A stretch of 64,000 nucleotides of DNA from Sanderia malayensis (GCA_013076295.1 RQOL01000616.1:2790001-2854000); one strand, 5' to 3'; positions 9,240 to 23,435 are shown, numbered from the stretch's first letter. Numbers and translations: made by a program. The notes: generated by a model from the letters alone, not told the origin.

Positions 9240-12200
9240 TTAAAATTCTTCATCGGTCAAGCCCATTCCTTGAACAAAAATGGAATTTATATTGTCATAA
9301 ACATAATTGAAAGACACATGTATGTTTGCTAAAAAGAAAAGGATATCTAACTAACCGGAGCCTGAGCCTGAATTTTCGTTGACTTTCAATTGGATTTCTT
9401 TATAAACAGTTCCTTTCTTGTTTTCTGCTTGACAAATGTATGTATCGGCATCGTGTTTTGATACTGAAGTAATCATGTATCTAAGACCTCTCATGTTCGC
9501 GTCTCGCATCGGAATTCCTAATAACGCGTGGGTATTTTCTGCTCAAATGTAGAATAGGAAAATCATTAGTTCAAAAGAGCAATGAATGCAGCAACGAAAT
9601 ATTCATAGATGAAAGGGTGGCTGGGACTAACAACTTTCACGCTCTAAATAGTATGTTTCGACTACTTGATCTACATTTAACTCAGTTTAGATTTCGCATG
9701 TCCATGGTAGATATATAAAGTAATTGACTTTTTACGGCCAGCGTACGACCAAAACTTTTGAGCCAATTGTGCTAGAGAGCTGAATCTTGTCTCAAAATGA
9801 TCAGAAGGCCCTAATTAGTAGGTTTCGACTATTTGTTACCCAGATTTCGGTCTATTTCAAAATATCATTTTTGAAATATCAACGTTCATGGAGGATACAT
9901 AAAGTAATTCACTTGTTGCAGCCAGCCCTCGGGACCAACATTTGAACCAATTGTCCTAAAGAGCTGAAACTTGTCTCAAAATGACCAAAAGGCCCTAATT
10001 AGTAGGTTTCGACCCCTTGTGGTGAGTGACATTTCGATCTATTTCCAAATTTGATTTTTTAACCCTAGCTTAATGTATGATAGGTAATGTATTTCAGTTG
10101 GGGTAAGAGCTCGGAAGCGGCAAACTTTTGAAATATTAATGCTAGAAGGCTGGGAATGGTCTTAAACTGATCAGAAGGTCCTAATTAGTCGGGTTCGACC
10201 CCTTGTGAGTGATATTTCGATCTATTTCCAAATTTGATTTTTTAACCCTAGCTTTATGTATGATAGGTAATGTATTTCAATTGGGGTAAGACCTTTGAAA
10301 TATTAATGCTAGGAAGCTGGGAATAGTCTCAAACTGATCACAAGGTCCTAATTAGTAGGGTTCGACCCCTTGTGAGTGATATTTCGATCTATTTCCAAAT
10401 TTGATTTTTAACCCTAGCTTAATGTATGATAGGTAATGTATTTCAGTTGGGGTAAGAGCTCGCCAGGGGTCAACCTTTGAAATATTAATGCTAGAAAGCT
10501 GGGAATGGCCTCAAACTGATCAGAAGGTCCTAATTAGTAGGATTCGACCCCTTGTTAGTGACATTTCGATCTATTTCCAAATTTCATTTTTTAACCCCAG
10601 CTTAATGTAGCTATGATAGGTAATGTATTTCAGTTGGGGTAAGAGCTCGGAAGCGGCAAACTTTTGGAATATTTATGCTAGAAGGCTGGGAATGGTCTTA
10701 AACTGATCAGAAGGTCCTAATTAGTAGGGTTCGACCCCTTGTTAGTGAAATTTCGATCTATTTCCAAATTTGATTTTTTTAACCCCAGCTTAATGTATGG
10801 TGGTAGGTAATGTATTTCAGTTGGGGTAAGAGCTCGGAAGCGGCAAGCTTTTGGAATATTTATGCTAGAAGGCTGGGAATGGTCTTAAACTGATCAGAAG
10901 GTCCTAATTAGTAGGATTCGGCCCCTTGTTAGTGAAATTTCGATCTATCTCCAAATTTGATTTTTTTAACCCCAGCTTAATGTATGGTGGTAGGTAATGT
11001 ATTTCAGTTGGGGTAAGAGCTCGCCAGGGGTCAACCTTTGAAATATAAATGCTAGAAAGCTGGGAATGGTCTCAAACTGACCACAAGGTTCTAATTAGTA
11101 GGATTCGACCCCTTGTGAGAGACATTTCGATCTATTTCCAAACTTGATTTTTCTAACCCCAGCTTAATGTATGATAGGTAATGTAGCCATAAAGTAATTC
11201 ACTTGTTTCAGCCAGCCCTCGGGAGCAATTTTTGAACCAATTGTCCGATGTGAATTTCGATTTGGAATATCCTTGGATTCTTATCATAAATTGTTGCATT
11301 TTACAAAAAGTAAGCTTGATGGATTTTTAGTTATATTGTTATTCACCATGAAATGGTAATGAATAAAAATAAAAATAAAAAGGCGAATGAAATAATCAAG
11401 ATGTGATACGTACGATTAGCGTCTCCGTTTGCTTTGTTCATTGACATGAATGGTAATGGATTACCAGATGCATAACAGTCAAATTGCACGTGATCACCAT
11501 CATTTACTTCGATCACATCCGATGGTGCCATGGTAACATTCGTTGGAGCATCTGAAAAGAACGATATACGTGTCCTAATTAGTACACTTTCTATTACGTG
11601 TCCTAATTCATGCTAGAGAACAAGGAGCGCACTTTAGGAGAAAAGTAGGGGTAAGCGTAAGCGCCCCTTGGCTTCTACACCATTGTTATCTTGATCCAAC
11701 AAAAGCATAAAAAGAAATAAAATGCAGCTAATAGGAACAAGTGAAATTCATCCAAACTTACATAGACATTTATGAATACCATTGTTGCCCAGGCCTTCAG
11801 TTGATGTTCCATTGGGACATTTTATGCATTTCTTTAATCCAAATACATTGGAATATGTATCCCTTGGGCATGGCTTGCAGCTTGATGTGATGGTGTCGAG
11901 TCCTGTTACGGAATAATACCCAGATGGGCATTGAGCTGCAAAGAAATAAAAAAACATTTGAAAAATGCGGAGAAAGAAGAACAAATATATGAAATACAAA
12001 CATATAAGGTCGAAACAAAATGCCGAATTTATTAAAATAATATGAAGATGAAATAAATTTACTTTTGCATGAGCCTTTGTTGACATTTCGACTTGTCAAG
12101 CTCCCAGAGTGCATTGGACAATTCTTGCATGACAATGATCCTTCGATATCTTGGAAAGTATTTTGTGGACAATCTACGCATGTTCCATTGTTATAAAATG

Positions 12201-15200
12201 TTCCCCTTGGACATTTTCCTGAATTTGCAATATAGTTATTGGAAATATATTCATTAAAAATTAATCCCAGGATCATCACAAAATAAAATGTTATTAAATC
12301 AAATAATTGATAATATTTACCACAAACTATGGGCAACGATGGTAATCTATAATTCTTTGTAACAACATATCTAACTGGACAAGAACCATTCTTTGCAATA
12401 TAATCTTGAAAAAATAAGAAATTATAGCTTCATTAACTGCCGTAATACTTTGCAACTGATTAGCACATGAAATGACAATTATAATCACGACTTGATTCGG
12501 TGAAAGACAGCTTTTTTACGTCGAATTCAAATTGTTTCAATCAATAAAAATATAAATGACATCAATAGTGATTTACCGACGCAATCAGGCATTCTGGTAA
12601 TACCAAAGTCAGCATTAACACATGTCCACATATTCTTCAAAAATGATTTTGAATTGATTATATCAAAAGTTTTTCCAGCTGGGCATTGAGCCGTGCAAAG
12701 AGTAGAACCAGGAAGCATAACACAGTTTTTTAGGATGAGTTGGTCACCACCACCAATTGAGTCAAATGAACATGTCAAAACTGAATATAACAAATATTTA
12801 AAACAAACATTAAAAGCTATGACAAATTTCGTTGCACATTACGATTTTCAAGACAGAAATAGAGTACGGTTAACTTGGCTTGAATATATAAGAACATTGC
12901 CTAAGCGAAAAATAATTCATTTTGTGCAGATTAAATGCTACTATGTGAATACTTACCTTTAACATGAATTTTGAAATCACAATTTCTCCTATTTCCATCA
13001 TAATCAACCGCTGTGTAATGAATATGGTGAGTTACAGGTGGTCGAAGTTCACCATTTGCAATGTTTTGTGTTACACTTTTAACTCCGACATTATCTTTAA
13101 ATCGAGGCTCTTGCCATTCCATTTTGATTTTATCACTCCCATTAACAACGAGGTATTGGTCATCAGGACAAAATTCGATATATGGAGGTGTTTCATCTGA
13201 TATAAAAATATTTAATATTTAATATTTTAGCAAATCTTTGCAATCGGTTCAAGCGAAAAGATCTTTTTGAAAGATCAATGAGAATGAAAGAGAAAATTGG
13301 GAGATACTGTAAGAAAGAAGTCTGGCATAACTCATATGAAACAAAAGAAAAAAAACATGGGTCAGCATCAAGAGACATTAGTACTCAGAAAAAGTGTTGA
13401 ATAACCTTTAATTATGACCATGAATGAACATGAGTCTGTTTGATTTATCTCATTGGTTGCAATGTACTTGACAAGTGTCATTCCTCTGCCAAACAAATAA
13501 TCTGGGCCTACGCCAGGAATGTTGGAAGAAACTTGGTCCATTCTTAAGTTCGTTTCGTAATTTGGATAGCTATTGCCAAGAGATACTGTTCCTTCCGTCA
13601 TTGGTAATGTACGCACAACATCATTGGGGCATACGATTTTCGGAACTGAAATTGATTATAATTTTAATGTTAGCTAATGCCAGGCATGTTTAAGCACGAA
13701 TAAAGACAAGTTTGAAATACTTCACGGATAAATAAATGCTTCTCTCTTCTTACTTTTAACGCAAAATGCTTTTGATGGGTCTTGATTATACCTCTGCATT
13801 GAACATTGAAATTTTCTGTCACCAGCTAGAACAAGCCCGTTGTCACAATAAATGTAGCAATCTTCTCCATGTTCAGTTCCAACCGATGAACACTTTGCTG
13901 GGACGGTGTAAGCATTTTTTGGTGGAGTTATCTTTGGACACAGCTTTGCTAGAGTGAAATAATCAATAACCAATCAATAGACTATGAGTTTGGGTTAGGC
14001 GAGGTACATAGTAGCCAATATTAACTCAGATAAGCAATTGAATGCATTGATGTATTACGTTTACAAATCGGTGCACCGCCGTCCACTCTTTCAAATCCAT
14101 TAAATGAACCATTGCCACATTTGAAACTTTTCGCTGAAGAATGATCAAGATCATATCCTGGCTTGCAAGAAACGTGGCATACGTCATTGAAATTGCTTGT
14201 TTCTGACATGCATCGACTTGGCGTCAAAATGACATTTTCATCAATAATTGTTGGTGGCTGACAAGTCGATGCTGTGATGAAAAAAAGACTCATTTTCATT
14301 CAGGTTAAAGTGGCCTTTTTATTTATATTCATTCAAATATAACTATCATTAACAATTATGAGATAAATAAATTGTAAGTATATACTTACGAACGCATTTG
14401 TTAGTCTGATTTGGGTCTGGCGTGTATCCATTTTTGCAAACACATCGATACGAACCATATTCATCATAGCATGCAGATGTAGTCACATTGCATGGGTTTG
14501 GTTCAGAGCATTCATCGACATCTTATCATCATAAGGCAAAAAATAAATAAGATTTGGTTAGGTTAGGTTAGGTTCATTTTGATCTTTAGCTAATAAAGCT
14601 ATGCTATGATCATATCAAAAGTATTAAAAGCAAAATGAAAGAAGTTTTCGACAATTTGAAAACAAGTAAAATGAAAACAGAACCATACCGATGCATGTTT
14701 TCCCATCAATTGCTAATTTAAATCCATGATTACAATCACATCGATAACTTCCTTCGGTGTTGATGCATTTTTGTGAACAATAGTTAGTATCCAATTCACA
14801 TTCATCTAGATCTGATCAAAAAAGAAACAACTTTATCAGGATCAAATTCAAAATTAATTCAGCAGTGACAATACTGCATTATAATTTCATGACAAGAACA
14901 AACTAATTAGCTAACTTCATAAATTAAAGCCTCTGCCAATGGGGAATAAGATGACGTCACTATGTGCGCCTTCACAGGTAAGTGGCTACCATATGGTTTG
15001 AGAGAAAGAATTGAATAATGAACTAACAACGTACGAGGAATGATTATTATTATTATTATTACGATGATGATATACCTGTACATGCATTGTGATCACGGGT
15101 ATATCCAGCTTCACACCTGCATTCATAACTGCCTGGTAAATTCATGCAATATGAATGAGGGTTGTTGCAAGGATTTGTGCCCATTTCTGAACATTCATTT

Positions 15201-16728
15201 ACGTCTAAAAACATGAGCAATTTACAAATCAACTTAATGGTTTTTGCAGCTGAATTTGCGAAGAAATCAGTCAGAAAAAATACAGCGAAAGGATTAATAA
15301 ATGATATGATAATGATTTAGAAAGTAAAAGCATTAAACAACTTGCCTCTGCAGCTATCTCCATCACTAAGATAACCAGATTTACATTCGCATACAAAACT
15401 ACCAACAGTATTGGTACAAGTTTCCATACTAGATAAGCATGTCACCAAACATTCATTACGATCTGCAAACATTCACAAACATATATACATTACATATCAA
15501 TTACCAGTCAGTGTAATTAAGACTGCCAATATTATTTTTGTATGGATTCACCTTTGCAAGTTTCTACTCCATCAACTTCTCCCATGTAGTAACCATCGCT
15601 GCATGACACTATATTCGAATAAAATCCAGCATTAAATCATAATTTTCTCATCGACTATCATAATATTTACTGTAATATTTACTATGTAAAACATCTTACC
15701 GAGGTCAAATTTTCTTGAATAGTGTTCATCATTGTTGTGAGTAAACCAATAATTGAAATATGCCTCATATCTGCTAATTTTATCAGAAATATCGATCTTC
15801 AAGTAAAAATTACAATATCATTCATTCGTGGTCTTAAAAATTACAATATCATTCATTTGCCCAATCTAAAATCTAACACCTTACTTTGCTAAGTTTCCAA
15901 GGGTTTATAAAAATTCCGTTGATGTTGACGAAGACCTTTATATCTTTAAGCAATCCAATATCGATGGCTTTCATGTGGACAACGGACTTCCTGGAATATA
16001 ATCAAAACATTTCTTGCCTATCCTGTTGCACCCAACTTAAAATTTTGTACCCTTTTTGAATATTGTTTCCTATTACAAGTCTAAATTGAAGAGTTGGTTT
16101 TAAAAATGCTATGGTTCGAGGGTTAAATTAGTTTTAAGCTAATAATTATCAACATTGTCAAGATAGAAATATGGAGATTGATCAGTAGCCTTGAACTAGT
16201 ATGAAAAAAGGGGCTAGAAAGTCCAGGCCTGTAAAACCCTGTTTTTCTTTCAATCGGCTGTCACTCATACGATTCACTGAGAATAAATGGAAATACTTTT
16301 GAAATACATTGGTGAAACACTTACGAATTTCTGTCAAAGAGTTTATTATCGATAACACGAAGATAACTATTTCGTTTAGTGCCGATAAGGACGAAGGTAA
16401 CCAAGTCATCAGTTCCTGCAAATATTTGGTCAGCAGTTGTAACCACCAATTTGTACACTGTTCAAAGAAAATAAAATAAAATGATTAAATTCTTGATTCT
16501 ATTCTTCTCCTTATATCACGATAATCTGCAAGAATTATATTCTATTCTATTGGTATCAAGATCTGAGTCAAAAATTGACTTGAAGACATTAAGAACTATT
16601 GGCTCACAAATTGAAATATATAAAAAATATGATTGAACTAAACTCATAAACCTACCAACTGAGTTTGCCTCATTTGATGGGAATTGTAATGAAATAAAAA
16701 AAATAATCATAAAATAGACAGGCGCCAT
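9240..16728 (-). CDS. Secreted mosaic protein: PLAT, EGF, sushi, HYR, GCC2/GCC3 and Ig domains
   Basis: Twenty exons, 940 residues: 16656-16728, 16325-16457, 15885-15990, 15700-15796, 15552-15608, 15346-15462, 15076-15204, 14689-14811, 14390-14521, 14059-14271, 13754-13948, 13406-13645, 12957-13196, 12577-12780, 12321-12404, 12063-12218, 11762-11935, 11414-11551, 9356-9538, 9240-9268. Domains: signal peptide; PLAT (about 25-133, with AGTDD and IDIGLLKDI); a short Cys segment; four EGF repeats (156-322; D-V-D/N-E-C starts suggest calcium binding); two sushi domains (323-458); two HYR domains (459-618); a Cys-rich sushi-like module (619-686); two GCC2/GCC3 ephrin-receptor-like repeats (715-824); one Ig domain (825-931); a short tail without membrane span. 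Part of the set recalls SVEP1, but I know no named protein with this order. Nearly all introns are phase 1. An adhesion or matrix role is inferred. Confidence 0.87.
9620..11250. repeat. Intronic tandem repeat, about 167-188 bp unit, ~8 copies
   Basis: Lies in the 1.9-kb intron between the two Ig-encoding exons of the mosaic gene. The landmark CTAATTAGT recurs near 9811, 9994, 10181, 10348, 10530, 10717, 10903 and 11091, giving periods of 183, 187, 167, 182, 187, 186 and 188 bp. Copies at both ends are degraded (partial units near 9640 and 11185-11245). Units share segments such as TTTCGATCTATTTCCAAA and GTATTTCAGTTGGGGTAAG. The unit is unrelated in sequence to the satellite after 44715, though the period is similar. 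The short 167-bp unit reflects a local deletion. Confidence 0.9.
14555..14574 (+). repeat. Short (GGTTA)n run inside an intron
   Basis: About three to four copies of GGTTA in an intron between two EGF exons. The unit equals TTAGG, the telomere repeat of many arthropods, but so few copies carry no weight as a telomeric relic. Confidence 0.5.
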
Positions 16729-18697
16729 TTCTCACAGGTTCCTTTTTGCGAGAGCTTCTTTAAGATTCCAGATTTCAGACATTTGAGTGTTCAAATCAGA
16801 GTTTTCGTTATGGGAAGATAATATAGTACATTTAAGCAGCTAAGCAAATGACTATCTATCCATACAAACATATATTATGAAAACATTTATGCAGGCATGG
16901 CAAAATAGGTGAAAGTTTGAAATTGTGCTTGCCATATTAACAGGCTTGATCAACAAAACATCACATTCATTAATAATTTCATTGTAGTTAGGATCAATTT
17001 TCAACATCAGTCATTACTTGTAAATCTAACACCGATAGAAACAGTATCAGATATTCTTCTCATCTTCTCATATGATAATAGTTTGCAATATTTTATTGCA
17101 TTAAATGTTCCTCAATCTTATGAAAATCCCCAAACATTTTACCATCTTCTATGCCATATTACTTTACGTATCTCTCAAAACCTTTCATATTCATAAGAAA
17201 AAGATATTGCATGCTGGTGATCTCACTTTAGCATCTCATCTTAACTTATTATTCAGGCTTTATTATTTTCATAATTATAGTTTTTTATTACTTTGCTTTT
17301 TATAACCTGTCGCCAGATAACAAATTAACAACTGGTAAACATTCGAGCTTAGTGTAAATTGTACTCAAAATGCACTTACAGTATTATTTGCTAATGGACA
17401 TGGCTGTTATGACAAATAAATATAGCTACACGTTTGCTTGTATTCTGCATAGATAGCCCGGTCGCCATCAAAATAAGATTAAGCAGCTCGTAAAAATTGA
17501 AAAATTCAATTTTGTTTATGTGACTACGTTTAAAAAAGAAATAAAACATCTTGCTTTGTTACTTTTGATTTTGCACAAAGAACCACACAAAGAATAGCAG
17601 TTTGAGGAAACTTTTGAAAAATCATCTTAAGAGGGTTGAAAACGCCAAAACTAAGCCTCAAAACAACAGAAACAAAGACAAAAATTGAGAAACAAAAGAT
17701 AGCATAGAAATAAAAATAAAGGATTTATTATACAAAATAAATCATGTGGGACAAATGTGATGAAATTAGTCTGTTCTGTTGTCATGCACACTCAAATCAG
17801 GAAAAACTTTGGATACACCACCAGTTAGTTTTAGAATCAAGAATCCAATCATATAAGATAATGTGTTCAGAATAAGCAATTGCAGTTAATGGATCTCAAT
17901 TCATTTGCTGTTGATATAATGGATTCATTGATTTGAAAAAGCAACTCGATATTATACAAAAGTTTTATTATTCATCGATGCAGTGGCGGTCATCACTTGG
18001 TTTCGCTTTGGTAAAATTATAGCCCTTACTATTAATTTCCGATTTATCGCAAAACCTTTAGTCTTGTTATTTTTATAATGTTGTCCTATTAATCTACTTA
18101 CCATTTCTCTTTTTATTTTCATACAGTATCTGCTTACACTCCTCATTATCTTAGTCAACAATTTATACAGCTGCAATATAACAATTAACTCTTCATAATA
18201 AGCAAATGTAATGTTGGCTCATTGCTAATCCTGCACTTTACATTGGATTCATCTCAAATTTTCCAGATAAACTCATAATTTTCAAATGCGTCGGTTTCAC
18301 GAAATAAATAAAATGTTGTTAGAGGGAACGATAGTACGACTTAAAAGTCTTTTTCTTGGCAGACGATAATTTAATAAAAACTATGATACGTAATTTAAGT
18401 GTTTGGGGTCGTGACATTGTATAGATATAACATATAAATATGACTTTGTGAAATTGTTATGTTCAAAAAGAGCATACGCCATTTGCTTTTGATGTATATA
18501 AACAACTTCTTTTAGCAAATACTTTTTTTATGAAAATTATCGACCCAACCTAGATCCTGAATATTCTCAAAAGCTCTGATTAAAATATAATTTATGAAAA
18601 AACTTACCTAGATAAGGTATTTCATAACCACTTCGTGTTTTCCTTTGTAGTAATGGAGATTGAGATTTAGTCAGAAAAAGAAATTGGCTGAAACAAA
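16729..18697. other. Intergenic, divergent promoter region, no gene seen
   Basis: About 2 kb between the start codons of two divergently transcribed genes (mosaic protein to the left, CNBD2-like to the right). Very A+T-rich with only short frames that lack splice-supported continuation or family similarity. Both promoters must be here; I cannot place them. Confidence 0.5.
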
Positions 18698-20784
18698 ATG
18701 GCAGAGAAATCATCGGACTATGATAAATCTATAATTGATATAAAAATCAAGTTTGATAAGGAAAGAACGACAGAGTTTGAAAATATCTTAAGAAAACAGT
18801 TTGGAAGTAAATTGAGTTTGCCAAATTCAAATAAGGAAGACGATTCTCTTGACAAAATAGAGTATTTGGAGGCTGATTTTTCACAAAGGGCAAATGAAAT
18901 CAAAACATTTCGTAAAGGTGCACAGTGTGCGGCATCTGCACCAATATTGACTCAAGCATTGGTTAAAAAAGCCAAAAAGAGATTAGATACATCAACGGTA
19001 AGTTACTATGAAGAGTAATATAGCTTAGCTTGCATTTAATTGCTCTAAGACCTTTTCTATTCATCTTGATTTTTAATGACTTTCTTTCACTCGTGTGCAC
19101 CACAATTATGATAAGAAATGATCACGCATTTTGAGTTATTCAAATTACATTTTTTGTTATTTTCAGGATCCTTTACCAGATAGACACGTAAGTATTAACA
19201 CGCTCATATTTCATCATATAAAAAGATCAAGAAATACCTTTGTGAATTATGTATGAATTTGATTCCTTATTTCCTTCAGGGTTTGCAGAAATTTCGCTTG
19301 ACGGCAAGGATAATTATGATTTTCATTACATTAGCAAAGAAATGGATAAGGTGATAATGGAAATAAAAATTACCAATAAGACACGTGATATAGAGCAGCC
19401 AATCATAAATGTTTGTCATCTATGTGTTGTCTACAATGAGAATAAATTATGATCTTTTTAGATATGAAATAAGTGGAAGTGATGTTGCAGAGAATGAAGA
19501 AAACGCAGGTTTCTTGAACTCAAAATATTTTAAAAGAACATTAACAAAGATTGAAGATAAGGACAAGAATTCAGAATCAAAAAAAGGATCCAAATCAAAG
19601 TATTGGGTAATCGAGTGGGCCAAAAGCAGTTCTTAATAATCCTTAACTTGATTTATTCTATTATCATATAAATACATTGTCAAGCACAAAGGTAATTACG
19701 AACTTATTGTGCTTTTAGGTATCTGAAGAATTACAAGCAACATTGAAAACAGTTCCCGAGAAAAGAGAAGAAGACGATCTCATTAAGGTCTGTAGTAATA
19801 TAAAATAATATAATAACATAATAATATGATAATAAATTGATATAACAATATAATAATATAATAATATAATAATATAATAACATAATAATATAATAATATA
19901 ATAATATAATAATATAATAATATAATAATATAATAATATAATAATATAATAATATAATAATATAATAATATAATAATATAATAATATAATAATATAATAA
20001 TATAATAATATAATAATATAATAATATAATAATATAATAATGATGTATTATACTACATTATCATTGCCTTGAAACACGGTCAAAATCAACTTCTGATCAT
20101 TTGCATTGAACAATTTTAAGATTCAAAGATTTTGCAGAAAGATTGGAGCATTATCAAACTTCCCAGTTGAAAGAGAAATGGATGTTGCTCGATATATTGC
20201 ATATGAAAGGTATATCGGAAAATGTATATTATAATGTGCTAATATAACTTACAATTCGCTGTATCGAGCTCTGATGGATAATTGAAGCTTGTTGAAAATA
20301 GCAAATATCCGAAATAACAGTATTTCACCAAAGCGAGGGGGAAATGGAACAACGTTAGATTTTAGAAAAAGCGAATGTAAGAGATCAAATGTAATTACTT
20401 GTTACCATGATATGTGATTTTGATCCTGAGTTTTTCTTTTAGATATGATAGAGGGAGGGTTTTGTGTCTACAAGAAAGACATCCTGCTCGATTTTATTTC
20501 ATTTTATCTGGCAGAGGCGAGTTGGGATATTATCATAATTCACCAACTTCTTCATTTCTTCTCAAACTTCTCTTACATTTATGCTAAATCTTGCTAAATG
20601 ATTTTTTACCACAGTGAATAAAATAAAAACAATAGAGCTTACCAATGGCATCAAAAAACAATACTTTGGACAGCTCTATCAAGGGACCACTACAGATGTA
20701 AGTGATTAGCCGATGGTAATGATGATGAGTATGATAATGATGGTAATGATGATGGTAATGATGATGATAATGATGATGATAATG

Positions 20785-20825
<41 letters not shown>

Positions 20826-23435
20826 AATGTAGATGATGATGATGATGATAATGATGATGATGATGATATTTTCAGCCCAATGAACTTCAAATGAAAAAAC
20901 CAAGAGAATGCAGCCTCGTTTGCAAAACAGCAGTTGATCTTCTTCTCATTGAACGTCAGGTAATACTGGGTCTTCTATCCTTAAAAATATGAACACAAAA
21001 TCACCAATGGAACATTGTATAAAATATCATATGACTCTATAACACTATTTAATTTTCATATGCAGGATTTCTTAAACCTGTTGGCAACGAAATCTTCTTT
21101 AGATAATTCAAACACCGCTTTTGCAAGGTACAGAAAAAAACATCATATATGTATGATTATAACATATGATATTCTTTGTCAGGCATTCTTTATATAATAA
21201 CGACTATTCATATCAATAAATATATTTCATATTATAAACATCGTGTGTCATTACTTCAGGTCGATTGCTTTGTTTCAAAGTTTTCCTTGGGACTCGATTG
21301 CGCAAGATACAATGACAACGAAATATTTTCCGTAATTATTTTCCAAAACACTGCAATTCTCAAATCATTTTAATCATAATTATATACAGGCTATGACCAC
21401 ACTTTTCAAATTGTTTATATTTTGGAAATAATAAGATGTTTGATATTCTCTAGAAAAGACACTGTGATCGTAAAGGAAACCCACGATTGTCCATACTTCT
21501 TCATCGTCAAATCGGTAAGAAATTGTTGAACTCAATGATAACCCTATATCTATTCATATAGGCATAATAATAAAAACTCATATCGCATAAATATTGTTTC
21601 AACCATAGGGAACTTGTAAATTGTTGCAAAAACATGCAATTGATAAAAGAGGTGTGCCGATCATAAAGAAAGAAATTCTTCCAAAAATCAAAAATCGACC
21701 TTCCGCTTCATCAAGTTTTACAACCAATTCATCAGATGATAACCACATTCTCAATGGTTTGTAGCTTATTATCTAAAAGATTTCTCCCAAAGCTAAATTT
21801 TATAAGCTACTGACAAATGTCGAAGCACAAGTCGCATAGTTATGTTTCCATAAAATAAAAATAAATGTTTCATCATTACCTTAATTATTTCGCACAGATG
21901 CAAAAAAACTTCATTTAGAAGTATCCAGATTTCTCCTGCAACCTAAAGAGGTACAAATATTTTCATTGCTCCATCCAATTTTCCTTTTTTACCTTTACAC
22001 ATGATTGAATTAATTGTAACAAGTTGAAGCAATAGCATTTTTGTTTCCATTTGAAGTGGGACAATGTCTTTGATAAGGAAAAAGAAGGAATGACAACAAG
22101 TGACGTTGAAGTAATAAGGAATAACATAAAAAAAAGCATTAAAGGTAAACTTACCTTTCAGTTTCCTCTTATTCTCATCAATAAATAAACAGCCTTTGGA
22201 ATTGTCTTGTGTCTTCAATATCATAGACACAAAATAAAAGATATAATAGAACAAATTGGAGTTGTTTTGATTTCAGTGTCCAATGCAAAATTTCGAAAGC
22301 CAAAAAAGAAGGATGCAGCTAAAGCAATACCAACATTAAGTGAATTAATTTGTGGACAGAAAGCAGAAGTAAACACAAAACAAACAGAAAGATTCAAAGT
22401 AATAGAGCAATCGACTTGGCGAAAATCATACCTTTATTATATTTAAAAATATTCACGGTATTGTAGTAAATTGAGTATTTTATTTTGTGTTTTAGCAAGA
22501 AGCAGATTTTAAACTACCATTAATAACATTAAATAGCTCGTTGGCACAGTCGAATCCAGTAGCAGAACCGATGGCAGTGATAGAACCAATGCCAGCGATA
22601 GAACCGATGCCAGATCAAGAAACAAGGAGATCGTCAAATCTTTCCAATAATCGTTCCTTAATCATTAAATATGAAAAACCTGATAGAGATGCTTATCTAG
22701 AAATTGGCTGCTTAAAGAAAGGAGATATTTATGTAAGTTTCTCCTTTTCTGACTTAATTATTTCATTTATTGAAATTATTGATTAGCTGGTTTGTAATAT
22801 ATTAATTTAATTTTAGTTAATGTTGAACACTTTTTTAACCTCCTCCAGGGTTTGGATGCATTGTTACAAAGAGCAACAAGCATGGTACAAGCTGCAGTAA
22901 CGGTAAACTTACCATTTTATCCATTCATTTATTCATCTATTCATTCATTCATTTATTCACTCTTGTGATTTTGTATTCCTTTTTTAGCTTACAGTTCATA
23001 ATCCATATGTTGCAAAACCGAATGCAGTTGTGGTAAGTCTGTTATTTTGATTCACGCCTTTCATTTGAGGAGATAAGTGTTAAACTGACAAAACTCATCA
23101 CTCTTTATTTTTCAGATTAGCGAAGGCACAGAATGCATTTTAGTGAATAAAAAATTATTTCTAAAATCTGCCGATTTCGGAACATTAGCAAGAATAGTTT
23201 CAATGGTAGGCACTTGGCATTTACTTTAGTACCTCATTCATAAACAATATATTGCTTGATATTTCAAGGACGTCCTAATTTTGTTGATTTTTTACAGTAT
23301 CAATCACAAACAACGGCCGACGAAGCAAAAGCTCAAATCGAAAAGAGAATTAATTGGGGAAGCTACAAACGTAAAGTTGTTAAAGAAATCTTACGAAGTT
23401 CAAAAGAAAGACACAAAGTGTTTGCTTTTAGGTAG
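18698..23435 (+). CDS. CNBD2: Cyclic nucleotide-binding domain-containing protein 2-like
   Basis: Twenty-one exons, 701 residues: 18698-18997, 19167-19187, 19280-19350, 19462-19606, 19719-19787, 20121-20209, 20443-20516, 20615-20697, 20876-20959, 21066-21127, 21260-21331, 21454-21514, 21609-21756, 21898-21950, 22057-22144, 22277-22398, 22496-22732, 22849-22902, 22988-23032, 23116-23205, 23298-23435. A basic, hydrophobic segment (residues 108-131) precedes a first cyclic-nucleotide-binding fold with IAYERYDRGRVLCLQ and ARFYFILSG, then a second partial one with KDTVIVKE and YFFIVKSGTC, then YLEIGCLKKGDIY. A proline-methionine repeat (three copies of E-P-M) lies between. CNBD2 is known from cilia and sperm flagella in mammals; the role here is inferred. 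Exon 2 is 21 nt. The donor at 20516 is GC, and using nearby GT sites breaks the frame. This is the only spliced plus-strand gene. Confidence 0.8.
19797..20043. repeat. (AATAATAT)n microsatellite in a CNBD2 intron
   Basis: About 245 bp of an 8-bp unit, nearly perfect after about 19850 and with variant units before that. It is pure A/T and lies in the intron between exons 5 and 6. Confidence 0.95.
20712..20867. repeat. (GAT)n/(AATGAT)n microsatellite ending at a splice acceptor
   Basis: About 155 bp of imperfect trinucleotide repeat filling almost the whole intron between CNBD2 exons 8 and 9; exon 9 starts at 20876, only about eight bases after the repeat. The minus-strand serine- or isoleucine-only frames here are repeat artefacts. 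Confidence 0.95.

Noticed and set aside
14555..14574. Interstitial telomere repeat (TTAGG)n
   Set aside because: Only three to four units inside an intron; expected by chance in such DNA.
17105..17305. Hydrophobic 66-codon frame upstream of CNBD2
   Set aside because: A+T-rich DNA gives such Phe/Leu/Tyr-rich frames; nothing links it to a gene.
20690..20903. Poly-serine and poly-isoleucine frames on the minus strand
   Set aside because: Translation of the GAT repeat in a CNBD2 intron.
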